Numbered from the stretch's first letter, positions 32,983 to 44,555 are shown. The stretch is DNA of 64,000 nucleotides from Bretschneidera sinensis (GCA_023935145.1 CM043700.1:104686400-104750399), one strand, 5' to 3'. The notes: generated by a model from the sequence alone, not told the origin. Translations and numbers: made by a program.

Positions 32983-34668
32983 TTTTGGGTGCTATTTTGT
33001 GTTTCTCTTATTTTTATTTTTTATTTTTGGATAACTATACTAACATTTATTGTATTTCTCCCTTTTAGTTATTTTTCGTACTTTATTTTCGTTTTCCATT
33101 ATTTATTTCCATATCATGTGCTAATATACGGTGGGAATCTTAATGGTACACCGTAGTTGCTTTCTTTTTGTTTGTTCTATGTTGTAGATCGGATTTTTAA
33201 CAAGAAGTATAGCATGCAGTTCAAATGGAGGTGCATAATTTTCAGCTTCTGTGTATTTGTGCTTCAAAGGGAGTTTCCTTTACCTTTTCTTTAACATTGC
33301 GAACAATGTAATTTTTAAGTTGGGTGTGGAGGAAACACATTCTTTTTCTTTCATTAAACTACTTGGTGTCATCTTCTTTAATTGTTATGTTTAGCATGCT
33401 TTGTGTTTTCCTTGGAGTTAATTCACATGTCAATGATATGAACTTAATTAAGATAGCAGATAGCAGATAGCATTTAGAAGAAGTTAAATCTTGCTTCAGT
33501 TTGAAATTAATTTAAGTATCAATCTTCATTTGGTTTGAGACTCTAGTTTGTGGTAAGATTGTATGATTAGTCTTAAACATTTAGAGAAGTTTTATGTGTG
33601 ATTATTTTATGAATATTTTTACGGTCTCGATAAGCTCTAGAACTTACTTGATAATCACTTGAGGTGAATTCCTAGAATGCACATTACTTAGGATATGATA
33701 TAGGCCATTTTTGGACCGTTAGAGCTTATCAAGCCTACCATTGCTATATTTACCACTAGTCACCTATTTGAGCCATTTTCTTGAAAAAGAATTTGAGCCT
33801 TATTTCTTTCAATAGCCCATTTACTTACCCCTATGAGCCTAAGAAAATATTTTATCCTTACCTTTCTCTTAAAAGAACTTAGCTATACACATTTGTTGAG
33901 AAGCACTTAATAAGAGTAAGGATGGAAATATGAGAAAATATCACTACCATAACCCAAGTACATTAAAAGAGATAAGTTGGGGGTCATGGAAAAGAAAAGA
34001 AAAATGAAAAAAAGAAGAAGAAGTGAATGGTCTTATGCTGAAATACAAAAGAAAAGAAAAGAGAAGTGAATTATGGCAAAGAAAGAAGAAAAGAAAAGAA
34101 AAGTGGTGATTAGAGAAAAATACTCGAAAAAAGGGTTAAAAAAAGTTGGGTGATAAGGAAAGGTTATCTAGTGCTTAAAAGTGGTTGTGTTTAAAGCTAA
34201 GAGATTGAGTTCTTTTACTTGTGAATCCTTCCCATTCTTTCTTAACCTTTACCTTAGCCTAACGTTACAAGCTTATTAAAGAACTATTGATCCAATAGTG
34301 GAGAGAGGTTTGAAATGTAAGCCTATGGAGCTTGTTTTTGTAATCGATGTCATGCAATTTATCATATTTTAGAGGAAAAGACTTGTATTCACGAATGTTA
34401 TGCATAAAATCATCCAGATGTTCGTATTAATAGATTATGGTAAGATGGATGTAAAGAGTCAATAACGATCTTAAGATTGATGCTTGGATTACTTTTGAAC
34501 TTGGGGTGAAATTTAATGATTCTATGTGCTGTGTGTTATGTGAAATTTTTGAGACAAAATGTGAATTACTCTTGGTTAACACTGAAATTGCTTTACTTTG
34601 TTGCAATTCGCACTGTAGAATTCATCTCTTATTTTCGCTTGAATTACTAGGGACTAGCAATAAGCTAG
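32983..34668 (+). other. 3' noncoding region of element B
   Basis: AT-rich, with a purine-rich AAAGAAAAG stretch near 33980-34110. A hairpin of the ACATTG/CAATGT type lies at 33294-33309, followed by AAGTTGGGTG. I see no coding sequence. Confidence 0.75.
33294..33325 (+). promoter_or_regulatory. Diverged hairpin plus purine tract, element B
   Basis: A 6-bp stem ACATTG/CAATGT with a CGAA loop, then TTTTTAAGTTGGGTG. It is at the equivalent place to 9711-9746 of element A. Confidence 0.55.
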
Positions 34669-34678
34669 TTGGGGGTTG
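34669..34678 (+). other. Element B polypurine tract
   Basis: TTGGGGGTTG directly precedes the 3' LTR (TGATGAAAGCC). It is preceded by GACTAGCAATAAG, which parallels GACTAGCAATATG before A's tract. Confidence 0.75.
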
Positions 34679-36505
34679 TGATGAAAGCCATAAAATGCAT
34701 CTTAATAGTTCTTAATCATTACCATTTTAGGGTTGACCTAGATCTTAATTGCACTTTTATATGTTAATAACTCTAAAGTGGTATTCTTGGATCATTAACT
34801 TATTTCGGTGCATTTTCAGGTAATTTAAGTTCAAAAGAGGAAAAAAAGCTATTGTTGTTTGAAGCACAAAGACTCGAGGTACACCGAAGTAAAGACATGG
34901 TTACGGAAGGGCAAATGAAGAGCAAGACTACCATTAAGAGTGGCTTGATTGTAGGAGACAAATGACTACCATTGAGAGTGCAATCAAGTGGATACTTAAA
35001 GTGAGAGGTACTGGCCCCCCAGCAATAGCGAAGAGGTTAGCCTTAGCAAGCACTGTGTACAGCTTATGGATGGCTAGAAATGCCAAACTTTTTGACAAGT
35101 CTTCTGTCCTAACTGCTAGCCTAGTGAAGAAGATCCAGTTTGTTATATATAAAATTATATATGCTGCCTGCCCTGAGATAAGGCTTATGTTGTAAACTCC
35201 AATGTATTTCTTTCTATGTGGCCTCACTGATTGCCCCTGGGTTTGCCCAGAGTATGTGTTAGGCTGTCTGCCAGCTTCTAGGCTTCTAGTGTAAGTTTTT
35301 GGTATATTTTTTTTTGTATATGCTATATTGTAAATCCCCTGGGTATGCCCAGTGATTATTTTGTACATTTTTTATCATTTATACAAGCTTTATTTACAGA
35401 TCAAAAAAAAGAGAAATCAAGTTTATAGAGTGTGTGCTGCGGCCTAGAATTATCCTAGCCTCGACCTCCAGAAAGTGCATCAAAAGAGCAAGGAAGAAGC
35501 ATCAGGTCAGGCTGTGGCTTAGATCAAGGTGAGCCACAGCCTAGATCAAGCTGGGCCGCGGCCCACAAAAAGAGAGGAAATTAGCACAATCTAAGCCGTG
35601 GCCTGACCCAATCTGAGCCTAGGCGCGACCTCGATACCCTGTCTCCGAGTTACAACTTAATTAGGTTTTTTTATGATTGTTTAAACCCTAAAAACACCTT
35701 TGACCTCTTGTATTATAAATAGCCTACTTAGGGTTTAATAAAGGACATTCAGAAAAACCTGGAAAACTCAAGGAAGCAACCAATTCTCCTCCATTAAAAT
35801 GTTCAACCATGAGTCACATGGCTAACTAATCTCCAAGCAAGGCAAAGAGATGAATCCCTAGGTGTAGTTGTTCCTATTTTCCTTTCTTTGATTCAGTTAT
35901 AGTAGGGATTTAATGTCAAAACATTGTTATGATTTACTTTGCTATCTAATTATAAGTTTTTCTCTAATCCGGTGATTGTATCTTTCTCTTTGATATAAAT
36001 CTAGTCTTGATTTTCTTATGTCAAGATTGTTTGAGTATGATTGAGTCCGGTAGACTTATTCTTTAGGTTTATCTATTACTGCAATATTGTCATAAAAGAT
36101 ATATCATCGTTTCTTGATAAACCTACAGGATATATCATGTGTGCATGAAGCAAAAGTAAAGTATTTCATAACAATTATATTAGGGTTTTTATACATGCTC
36201 TTATTGAACATCTTCCGATTGCTTGTTTGGCATGTGAAACTTGCAATTGAGATAAAAACAACTGAATCAAGTTAGGATTAGGGCAACGAGCCTAGGGAGG
36301 ATTCCCGGAACCTTATTTTTCCTCTATTATATTTTACAATCTATTTTACACAATTACTTCATTATCAAAAGTTCATATTTTCTCACTTAAATCTTTATCG
36401 TTTGTGTTATGGTTCACACATTATTTTGTAGTTAACTTGTTTCCCTATGGAATCGACACCCCAAAGCTGTGCTATAACTACCGCGTTATGTTTTGGGCAT
36501 AATCA
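34679..36505 (+). repeat. Element B 3' LTR with LINE insertion
   Basis: 1827 bp including about 488 bp of LINE; the remaining length of about 1340 is close to the 5' LTR. GCCGCGGC cluster at about 35430-35640, with the perfect palindrome TGGGCCGCGGCCCA at 35552-35565. TATAAATAG at 35714-35722. Confidence 0.92.
34923..35410 (+). mobile_element. 5'-truncated LINE tail (copy 2) in B 3' LTR
   Basis: The insert lies between GAAGAG and an A-run followed by GAGAAATCAAG; the 5' LTR has uninterrupted sequence there. The target duplication is short (AAGAG, partly ambiguous with the A-tail). It carries the same open C-terminal peptide as copy 1 (KVRGTGPPAIAKRLALAS, TVYSLWMARNAKLF, CPEIRLML), with a stop at 35193-35195 and the same 3' UTR. 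Confidence 0.88.
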
Positions 36506-36817
36506 AGTGTTTAGGATTAAACACTTCATTGTCGGTTATAAGGTTTGTACAACACCTGTGAAGTTGTACGACTAAAGTTTTAATGGATTACTTCAAGGAG
36601 GTTCCTTGAAGAGAGTGGACGTAGGGTCGGAAGAAATCTGATATTGCCAAACCACTATAAACAGAGTTTCTATTTTCTCTTCCTTAAACTCTTTACTTTC
36701 ATGCATATTACTTGCTTGTGTGCTTTATGCATTTAACTGTTTAAAAACTTGCAAAGTAATTAGAATGAGTTTTTAAAACCCAATTCACCCCCTCTTGGAT
36801 TTGAACCTCAGTTTTCA
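36506..36817 (+). repeat. Element G 5' LTR, second part
   Basis: This resumes after B with AGTGTTTAGG and ends near CAGTTTTCA, just before the PBS. AATTCACCCCCTCTTGG near its end is a common SIRE LTR ending. Confidence 0.8.
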
Positions 36818-36819
36818 AT

Positions 36820-36831
36820 TGGTATCAGAGC
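36820..36831 (+). other. Element G primer binding site (initiator tRNA-Met)
   Basis: TGGTATCAGAGC lies two bases after the inferred LTR end. Confidence 0.9.
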
Positions 36832-36872
36832 TTCATACTCAATTTCGGGATTAAAATCCTTGAGTTGATCTG

Positions 36873-38200
36873 ATGGCATCAATTAGCTATACCGAAGGGC
36901 ATTCCTATACTAGGCCTCCTTTGTTCAATGGATCCAACTAGAACTATTGGAAAAATAGAATGAAAATATTTGTCGAATGACAAGATTACAATCTATGGAG
37001 AGTTATTGAAGAAAGACCTAGAATTCCTACAAAGGAAATAATCAATGGAGAAATCAATCATACAATGCTTAAACTCAAAACAGATTTTAATGAAGAGGAT
37101 TGTAGAATGATGTCTCTCAATAGTAGAGAAACAAGCATGTTATATTGCTCTCTAGATATAGTTGAATACAATAAAATTTCTGCATGTATTTCAACTAAAG
37201 AAATTTGGGACAAACTGCAAGTTATATATGAAGGAACTAGCGAAGTTAAAAAATAAAAAATCTATATGCTAGCGTCCGAATATGAAACTTTCAAAATGTC
37301 TCCAAATGAAACAATTTCTCAAATGCACTCACGTTTTACTACCATTGTTAACAATTTTAAGCTTCTTGGTAGGAACATTAAGGAATTTGAACTAACAAGA
37401 AAGATCCTAAGGTCTTTGTCATCCACTTGGAAAGAAAAGAAGACAACCATAATGGAGGCCAATGATCTCGACAAACTTGAAGTCGAAACACTCCTCGGAT
37501 CATTGTTGACATATGAAATGGAGGAAATGAATCCCATTGTCAATAATGATGAGAAAAAAAAATGAGCAAATTGCTCTCAAAGCCTCTACGAGCAACAAAG
37601 AGGAAAAAAGAAGAAGAGGTAAAGAGCAGTGAAGAAGATGGTGAGATGGCTCAAATCACCAAGAGGTTTCACAAGTTCTTGAAGAGGAGCAAGAAACCTT
37701 ACACAAAGGATCCCACTCCTAAAGGGTAACCACTCGTGTATTATGGTTGCAAGAAGCTCGATCACATCAAGACCGATTGTACAACAACAAGCAAACCATT
37801 TAAGAGCTTAAAAAAGAAAGCTATGATTGCAACCACATGGAGTGATGACAAAGAAGAAGATTCTTTGGATAATGAGGTTGGATACGAGGAGATTTCCAAG
37901 CTATGTCTAATGGCAATCGATGACGAAAATGAGGTATCAAATTTTTCCCATTCTAATAATAACATTGTTAATAGTAGCGAATAATTAATTGAGGTTATAA
38001 ATGAAATGCATGAAGATTTGAAGAAATTTGATTATAGGAATACCACCCTAAAAAAGGAAGTTGCATATCTTACTAAAGAGATAGAAGGCTTAAAAGAAGA
38101 AAAAGAAAAAGTATCTTCTATGCTTTATGATTCTTCACAAGATTTTCTAAAAAATGAAAATGAAAATTTAAAGAAGAAAATAATTGATTGGAATATATAG
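36873..38200 (+). pseudogene. Element G gag (broken)
   Basis: The ATG at 36873 opens MASISYTEGHSYTRPPLFNGSN, then a TAG (TAC to TAG) at about 36939. It continues with NYWKNRMKIF, then 37065-37256 (STKEIWDKLQVIYEGTSE), 37266-37565 (EYETFKMSPNETISQM, RKILRSLSSTWKEK) and 37736-37984. The zinc knuckle near 37740-37780 has lost its first Cys (YYGCKKLDHIKTDC). 38006-38200 is a coiled-coil stretch (LKKEVAYLTKEIEGLKEEKEK). SIRE-type UBN2 gag with several stops. Confidence 0.87.
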
Positions 38201-38969
38201 ACTTATGCTTAGAAAAGAAAAGCTAGATGAAATGCTATCTTTCCAAATGTTAAGTGGAGAAAAATTCAGGTTGGGTTATTCTCAATTAGGCAAGCAAAAA
38301 TCAAAAGAGACCTTATTCATGAAAGTAACATGTGTGAATGAAGCCTCTACTTCCAAGGCCACTAGCAAGATCAAAAGTGCTATTTCAATATATGCTAGTA
38401 GGTCTAAGAATGTAAATTTAAATTCTAATGCATATACTAGAATGAAGCATCCTAGAAATACTCATGCATATATGTATGCTCACTCAAGAAATGGAAATGC
38501 TAGGAATAATCATTCAAGGAATGCATATACTAGAAATACACATCCTAGGAATAACCATCATGTGCATCCTAGAGATAATATGTATACTCATAACTTGCAC
38601 ACTACACATGAACATCCAAGGAATTACCATCATGTGTATTCTAGAAATAATATATATGCTGACACCACAAGTGCACATCCTATGAGCTACCATCATACAA
38701 TTCCTAGTAATAACATATATCATAGAAACATGTATATTAGGAATGCTTATCTAAGGAACTATAGACATGCACAATTAAGAAATCCTAGAATTTTTAATAA
38801 CTATTATCCTAGGATTATGCATCATCAACATGTCTATAATTATAGAGCACTTTATAATGTTAAGAAGGTATGGGTCCCTAAAGGAACCGTTTTTTCTAGG
38901 ACTAACCCCAAAGAACCCAAGAAATTTTGGGTACCTACGAATGCGATTGTGTATCCTTGTGTAATGTAG
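38184..38969 (+). pseudogene. Element G gag-pol linker rich in Asn, His, Arg and Tyr
   Basis: A 261-codon frame between gag and protease. Residues about 70-220 are low complexity, dominated by degenerate repeats around HPRNxH, YTRN and NNHHVH, strongly basic and histidine-rich. It ends in the recognisable pre-protease phrase KKVWVPKGTVF and KKFWVPTNAIV. Whether the repeats bind RNA or metal is unknown. Confidence 0.7.
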
Positions 38970-38999
38970 ATATGTCTTCACACCAAGGAAAAAGGTAAC

Positions 39000-39349
39000 T
39001 ATTAGTACCTTAATAGTGGATGCTCAAAGCACATAACCGGTGATCAAAGCATGTTCAAAGAGCTAACTCTAAGGGATGGCGGACATGTCACCATTGGAGG
39101 TAACACAAAGATAAAGATCATCGGGCATGGAAAAGTTGGTAACGATTTCTCATCCATTGATCATGTATTATATGTGCAAGGCCTTAAGCCAAATTTGGTT
39201 AGTATTAGTCAACTATGTGACAAAGGCAACAAAGTCATATTTGAAACCTTTCATTGTCAAGTTATAGACATTAAGAGTAACAAGATCAAGTTTGTTGGCC
39301 ATAGACATGAAAATGTCTATATAGTTGATTTAAAATCTTTGAATTCGTA
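39000..39349 (+). pseudogene. Element G protease (catalytic Asp changed)
   Basis: The active-site phrase reads LNSGCSKHITGD, with Asn at 39012-39014 where copia protease has Asp. It continues with FKELTLRDGGHVTIGGN, DHVLYVQGLKPNLVSISQLCDKGN and ends at a TAA at 39348-39350. A G-to-A change explains the Asp-to-Asn substitution. Confidence 0.85.
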
Positions 39350-39366
39350 AAATGAAAAATGTTTTC

Positions 39367-40180
39367 TTGCTTTTAGTGAATACAGGCTATGGCATAGAAG
39401 ACTTGGTCATGTGAATATGGATTTACTTAAAATCATTTCAAGAAAAGATTTAGTCATTGGACTTCCAAAAATCAAATTTGAAAAAGACAAGGTGAGTGAT
39501 GCTTATCAAATGGGAAAACAAACTAGAATTTCTTTTAAATAAAAAAATATAGTCTCAACTACTAGACCATTGGAACTTCTATATATGAACTTGTTTAGTC
39601 CAATAAGTACCATAAGTCTAGGTGGCCATCAATATGTTCTTGTTATTGTTGATGAATATTCAAGATATACCTTTTTTTTTATTACTTACAAGGATGAAGC
39701 TTACAAAGGATTCATGAACTTTTGTAAAAAGGTTCAAAATGAAAAGGGAATTTTTATTTCTAGTATAAGAAGTGAACATGGAAGGCAATTTGAAAATAAA
39801 AGCTTTTCAAAATTTTGTGATGAAAATGGATTTGATCACAATTTTTCAGCACCTAGAACTCCTCAACAAAATGGAGTTGTTGAGAGGAAAAATAAAGTTC
39901 TAGAAGAATTTGCAAGAACAATTTTTTAGGAAAATAGTTTGCCAAAATATTTTTGAGCGAAAGCCGTAAACATTTCTTACTATGCTTTAAATAGAGTATT
40001 AATTAGGCCTATGCTCTAAAACTCTGTATGAATTATGGAAAGGTAGAAAGCCTAATATCTTTTATTTTCATGCCTTTGGTTGTAAATGCTTTATCCTAAA
40101 TAACAATAAAACTAACCTGGGTAAATTTGACTCAAAGACCAACAAGGGGATATTCTTAGGATATTCAACCTCTAGTAAAG
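39367..40180 (+). pseudogene. Element G integrase (two core Asp changed)
   Basis: Pre-integrase LWHRRLGHVNMDLLKI, then a stop at 39538-39540. The core has LLYMNLFSP (Asn at 39588-39590 instead of Asp) and IRSEHGRQF (Glu at 39774-39776 instead of Asp). The Glu in NGVVERKNK is kept (39892-39894). A TAG at 39927 and further stops follow in the C-terminal part. Confidence 0.87.
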
Positions 40181-40437
40181 CTTATAAAGTTTTTAATAAG
40201 AGAACTCTAGTGGTTGAAGAATTTGTACATGTAGCCTTGGATAAGCCTAACCCAATTAGTAATAGAGTAGTTTCTTTTAATGATGATGCAGATTTTGTTC
40301 CAAGAATGGAAACACCTACTCCCATTGTTGACCCAAAGGAGAGCCCACCTTAAACAAGTCAAGAGGTAGATGCTCTCAATCTTGATCAACCATCTACAAG
40401 TCAACAAGAGGATAGTCTTCCCAAAGATTGAAGGTAT

Positions 40438-41580
40438 ATGAATTATCATCCAATCGATCAAGTGATTGGTGATATTTCACAAGGGGTAAGAACTCATTCC
40501 TCGATTAGAAATATTTGCAATTGTGTAGCTTATTTATCACAAGTAGAACCTAAGACTTTTATAGAAGCCGAGAAAGAGGTTGATTGGATAAATACTATTC
40601 AAGAAGAATTAAATCAATTTGAAAAAAACAAAGTAAGGAATCTAGTTACTAGACCAAAGAATCACACTATAATAGGAACTAAATGGGTATTTAGAAATAA
40701 AATGAAGGAAAATAGAATAGTAAGTAGGAACATGGCTAAACTAGTTGCTAAGGGATATAATCAAGAAGAAAGAATAGATTTTGATGAGACCTATGCTCCC
40801 GTAGCTAGATTAGAAGCTATTAGAATGTTATTGGCCTTTACATGTGTTAATAAGTTTAAGTTATTTCAAGTGGATGTAAAAAGTGCCTTTTTAAATGGCT
40901 TTATAGAAGAAGAGGTGTATGTTGAGAAACCTCTTGGATTTAAAAATCCTAGTCTTCCAAACCATGTCTATAAGCTTTCTAAAGCTCTATATAGGTTGAA
41001 GCAAGCTCCAAGAGCATGGTATGAAAGACTAAGTTTTTGCTTGAAAAATATTTTATAAGAGGAAAATTAGACACAACCCTCTTCACAAAAACTAAAAAAA
41101 ATAACACACTACTAGTCCAAATATATGTTGATGATATTATATTTGGTGTTACTAATGAACCTATGTGTCAAGATTTTGCTAAGTGCATGCAAAGTGAATT
41201 TGAAATAAGCATGATGGGAGAGCTTACCTACTTTCTTAGACTACAAATCAAACAATTAAAAGATGACATCCTCATCAGTCAATCAAAGTACACCAAGGAC
41301 TTATTAAAGAGGTTTGGAATGGAAAGCTCAAAGTCAATTGGCACTCCTATGAGCGCCTTTACAAAACTTGACCTATATGAGGAAGGTAAGTGTGTAGATA
41401 CTAAAACTTATAGAAGCATGATAGGATCTTTACTTTATTTAACTATAAGCAGACCTGATATAATGTTTAGTGTATGCATATGTTTTAGATTTCAAGCTAA
41501 TCCTAAGGAATCACATGTAATTGCAATAAAAAGAATTTTTAGATATCTACATGGAACTCAAAACCTAGGATTATGGTATT
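40438..41580 (+). pseudogene. Element G reverse transcriptase and RNase H start
   Basis: 40438-41058: EAEKEVDWINTIQEELNQF, TKWVFRNKMKEN, DFDETYAPVARLEAIR, FQVDVKSAFLNG and LYRLKQAPRAWYERL. After a frameshift near 41050, 41037-41580 holds YVDD at 41124-41135, QSKYTKDLLKRFGM and RSMIGSLLYLTISRPDI, up to GTQNLGLWY, where F inserted. The frame resumes at 59672 with SRKSTFELIGYSDADF once one GTATT copy is discounted. Confidence 0.92.
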
Positions 41581-43183
41581 TAATAAGTACCAAATATTGC
41601 ATATTTTGGCCCCTTAATTTACATTTGTTAATTCTTTAGTTGTGTCCTAATCTGATATTTTATGTTAGTTCTATGATTTTTAATGTTTTATAGGATTGCA
41701 AAGGAAATTGGGGATTTAATGTGAAAAAAATGCAAAAGCCAGAATCTATTGTTGTGATCAGGCACAACAGTGCTCATGTATTTATTTATATGTTTAGCTT
41801 AAGAATTTATTACTTTGAGTTGTTTTTTCATTGTTTTACAGGTTTACAAACACTTAGAAAGGAGTTTCACTAAATTGCTAAAATTGCCCATATAGATCAG
41901 TCATTTTTGTGGATTAAACTGTATTAATTCAGGAAGAACTAGGAGATAATCCATATATGTTTGGAAAGATCCTGATGTCTATTTTCTGGATAATTTACGG
42001 CTCATAAATATGATTTTTCTAGAGAAAATTATGGTAGTTTTAGTAGATAAAGGTCAGGTTGTGCATGATTTCAGTGTGGCAGAAGTGATTTTTGTGGATT
42101 AAACTGTAATGATTCAGGAAGAAACAGGAGATGAGCCATATATGCTTGGAAAGATCCGGATGTCTATTTTTTAGAGAATTTTAGGGCTCATAAATATGAT
42201 TTTTCTAGAGAAGTTATGGCAGTTTTAGTAGACAAAGGTCAGGCTGTGCATGATTTTAGCATGGGCAGAAGTTTTGAAGAGTATTTCACATTCTACATCC
42301 CACATCCCACATCGGTTGGAAACACATTGCACTTATGGAGTTTTCCTATAAAAGCCCAATTTCACTTCATCTTCAGGAGCAATCGGTGTGCAATCTCGGA
42401 GGCTTTGCTACCAAGGGGTGCAATCTGGAGGATTTTGCTACCAATCGAAGGAAGTGCCGCATAGCAGCTGCGAGTGGAATTTCTCTCTCCATGTATTGTT
42501 AGTTTTAATTTATTTATTTTAAGGTTTAAAGTTTAATGTTTAGTACTTTAATTGTGAAATTTATTTTCATAATCATGAGAGGCTAAAATATTCATCTAAG
42601 GTTGAAGATGAAGCCTCGCCATTGTTTAGCATTATATTTTCAAATATGTTTATACAATTCTGATATTTTCTAGTATTAATGTTCTATTTCAATTCAATTT
42701 TTTGAGTAATTTCTTATGATTGATTGTTTGGTTTATAAAATTGTTCAAATTGGATATTCCATGCGTTTCATCTGACGAATACAACGAATCATCCAAAGTA
42801 ATTTGGATATCCATTGTGATTCTAAAGTAAATGGATACATTGGATGATTTGGTTTAATTAGGGTATTCGTTGTGATTTGTATATTGATGGATTCATGAAA
42901 TTATTTGATAAATTACTTTTATATAGAACATGAAGATAGATATTTTACATTGGTGGGATGGATTCAGAAACCTTAGTGTCTTTATCATTTGTTTTTAAAT
43001 CAATTTAGTTTAGTTTATATTCTTTGCATGACACAGTTCAAAATTCAGAACTAGGTTAAAATAGGTTTAGTTTAGGTAAAAATCTATTTTCACGATGCAA
43101 ATCCCAATGGATTCGACCTCGCACTTGCACACACTATATTGCAAACGACTCGTGCGCTTGCGAGTAATTTAAAACTCACAACA
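41581..43183 (+). repeat. Element F 5' LTR
   Basis: It ends in CTCACAACA. The start reads TAATAAGTACC where the 3' LTR has TGATGAGTGCC: three G-to-A changes, one in the terminal TG. It has a 185-bp tandem unit (41903 and 42088) and TATAAAAG at 42347-42354. Confidence 0.93.
41903..42270 (+). repeat. 185-bp tandem repeat in F LTR
   Basis: Two copies, from GTGGATTAAACTGTA through GATTCAGGAAGAA-like and CTAGAGAA...TTATGG blocks to GGTCAGG. The 3' LTR has the same pair at about 58365 and 58551, and D1 has equivalents. Confidence 0.85.
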
Positions 43184-43189
43184 AGTTTT

Positions 43190-43207
43190 TGGCGCCGTTG
43201 CCGGGGA
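43190..43207 (+). other. Element F primer binding site (tRNA-Asp, perfect)
   Basis: TGGCGCCGTTGCCGGGGA is the exact complement of the plant tRNA-Asp 3' end including CCA. Confidence 0.95.
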
Positions 43208-43500
43208 TTTGTATTGTTGGTGAAAATTAAATTTTTGTATGAATTAATTTTATTTTTCTACTAGTTTAGTTAGCATTTTTGTTTTATTTTTCTTTTTGCA
43301 ATTTATTCTAGTTTATTTGATTCTATTTGCAATTTCTCATAAAGAATAAAAAAATAAATATATAAAAAAATTTTCCAATTTTTGTTTGCCCATTTTGTGA
43401 GTTGCATCTATTTTATTTTATTGCTATTTTTTATTTTTATTTTTATTTTATTCTTTTGTTTCTGTTAGTTAGTTTATTTTATCGCTTTTTTGTGTGGTGT

Positions 43501-43630
43501 ATGTTTGGTCGGAGATCTCTGAACTTAGAGTTGATACCTTTAGATCTCAAAACAGAAAAAACTCTTTGGAAAAACAAGAGAGCACTTGTTGAGAGAGAGA
43601 CAATTGAGATGGGGGACAATTTAAGGAATG
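43501..43630 (+). pseudogene. Element F gag, first part
   Basis: The ATG at 43501 opens MFGRRSLNLELIPLDLKTEK and runs through MGDNLRN to the E2 insertion. The frame joins 49733 exactly when one GAATG copy is removed (…RNANQPENVEQP). The AT-rich leader 43208-43500 holds nothing else recognisable. Confidence 0.8.
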
Positions 43631-44456
43631 TGTTGGAGTTTGTCTAAGATTTAAACGGAATAAGAAGAATGATGTTCAGTAAGGAGTGCGCACTAGGTCA
43701 AGCCGCGGCGCACAGCAAGAGAGGATGCTAGAGGAGAGCCAGGCCGCAGTGTAGCCTATCCCAGGCCGCGGTGCCCAGAAGAGGAGGAATGTGTGTTCTG
43801 CACTGGGCCGTGGTGCCAGACACATTGATGCACCTTGTTTCAGCCTTTCTTAAGTGTGCGGAGACATGTCCAAAACGCATAGGATCACTAAGGAATGATG
43901 AAGGGCTATGGATGATTAGTCCTCTAGATCTAATGGTGGATATTAACCCTCAAGATTGGTCAAGAAGTTGGTGCACTATATAAAGTGTCACCTAGCTTCA
44001 ATCTAATAGATATATAACACATTGTGACATATAAATGATCATCATGCAAGAGAGTTCAAGTGCAAGTGTGAGAGTGCAAAGACACAAAATATAGCGATGC
44101 ACTAGAATAGATCTCAAAAGAAAGGATGGTTGTAAAGAGAGAAGTAGTATAGATTGTGGGTAAAGTGCTTTTGTAATAGTTCTATCACTTTCTTTCATCT
44201 CTTCTTGTTCTTCAAGAACCTGTGAGTTCTTGGAAGGGTGTTGCTGATTGTAAAGAACTCCATTGATAAGATAGTGCAGAGAGCTCGGAGGAGCTCAAGA
44301 GATATAGGCATAATGCCGAACCTCGTCAACAAATTGCTTGTGTTCTTTTCTTTCTTGCTTTGATTGGTTGTTGTCTCTTTTCTTTATACAAGTTACTCTA
44401 GACTTGGGTGTTTGGAAGATCACCTCCTGCGCATCATCTAAGGTGGTTTCCCAACA
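43631..44456 (+). repeat. E2 5' LTR
   Basis: It starts TGTTGGAGTTTG and ends TTTCCCAACA. GCCGCGGC cluster at 43690-43815 (TCAAGCCGCGGCGCAC at 43698-43713, CAGGCCGCGGTGCCC). TATATAAAG at 43977-43985. Confidence 0.94.
43690..43815 (+). promoter_or_regulatory. U3 palindrome cluster GCCGCGGC, E2 5' LTR
   Basis: Four GCCGCGG-type units (GCCGCGGCGC, GGCCGCAGTG, GGCCGCGGTGCC, GGCCGTGGTGCC) end about 160 bases before the TATA box. The 3' LTR has fewer and differently arranged units. Confidence 0.78.
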
Positions 44457-44555
44457 GTGGTATCAGAGCTATACAAGTCACTCTAGACTTGGGTGATTGG
44501 AAGATCACCTCCTGCACATCATCTAAGGTGGTTTCCCAACAGTGGTATCAGAGCT
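44386..44555 (+). repeat. 85-bp tandem duplication of LTR end and PBS in E2
   Basis: Copies at 44386-44470 and 44471-44555 each end TTTCCCAACAG plus TGGTATCAGAGCT. PBS sequences lie at 44458 and 44543, and a third TGGTATCAGAGCT at 44564-44576. Confidence 0.92.

Larger units (their letters stand above)
25734..36505 (+). mobile_element. Element B: Ty3/gypsy (Athila/Tat-like) retrotransposon
   Basis: 10,772 bp inserted in G's LTR with a perfect target duplication AGTGT (25729-25733 and 36506-36510). It has two LTRs, a tRNA-Asp-type PBS, a partial gag, RT, RNase H, integrase, ORF3 and a polypurine tract. The gag C-terminus and protease are missing between about 28080 and 28170. Damage is otherwise light: a few stops and one clear frameshift. 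A LINE tail sits in the 3' LTR. Confidence 0.95.

Noticed and set aside
38514..38723. Minus-strand frame in the element G linker
   Set aside because: Shadow of the repetitive Asn/His-rich plus-strand frame.
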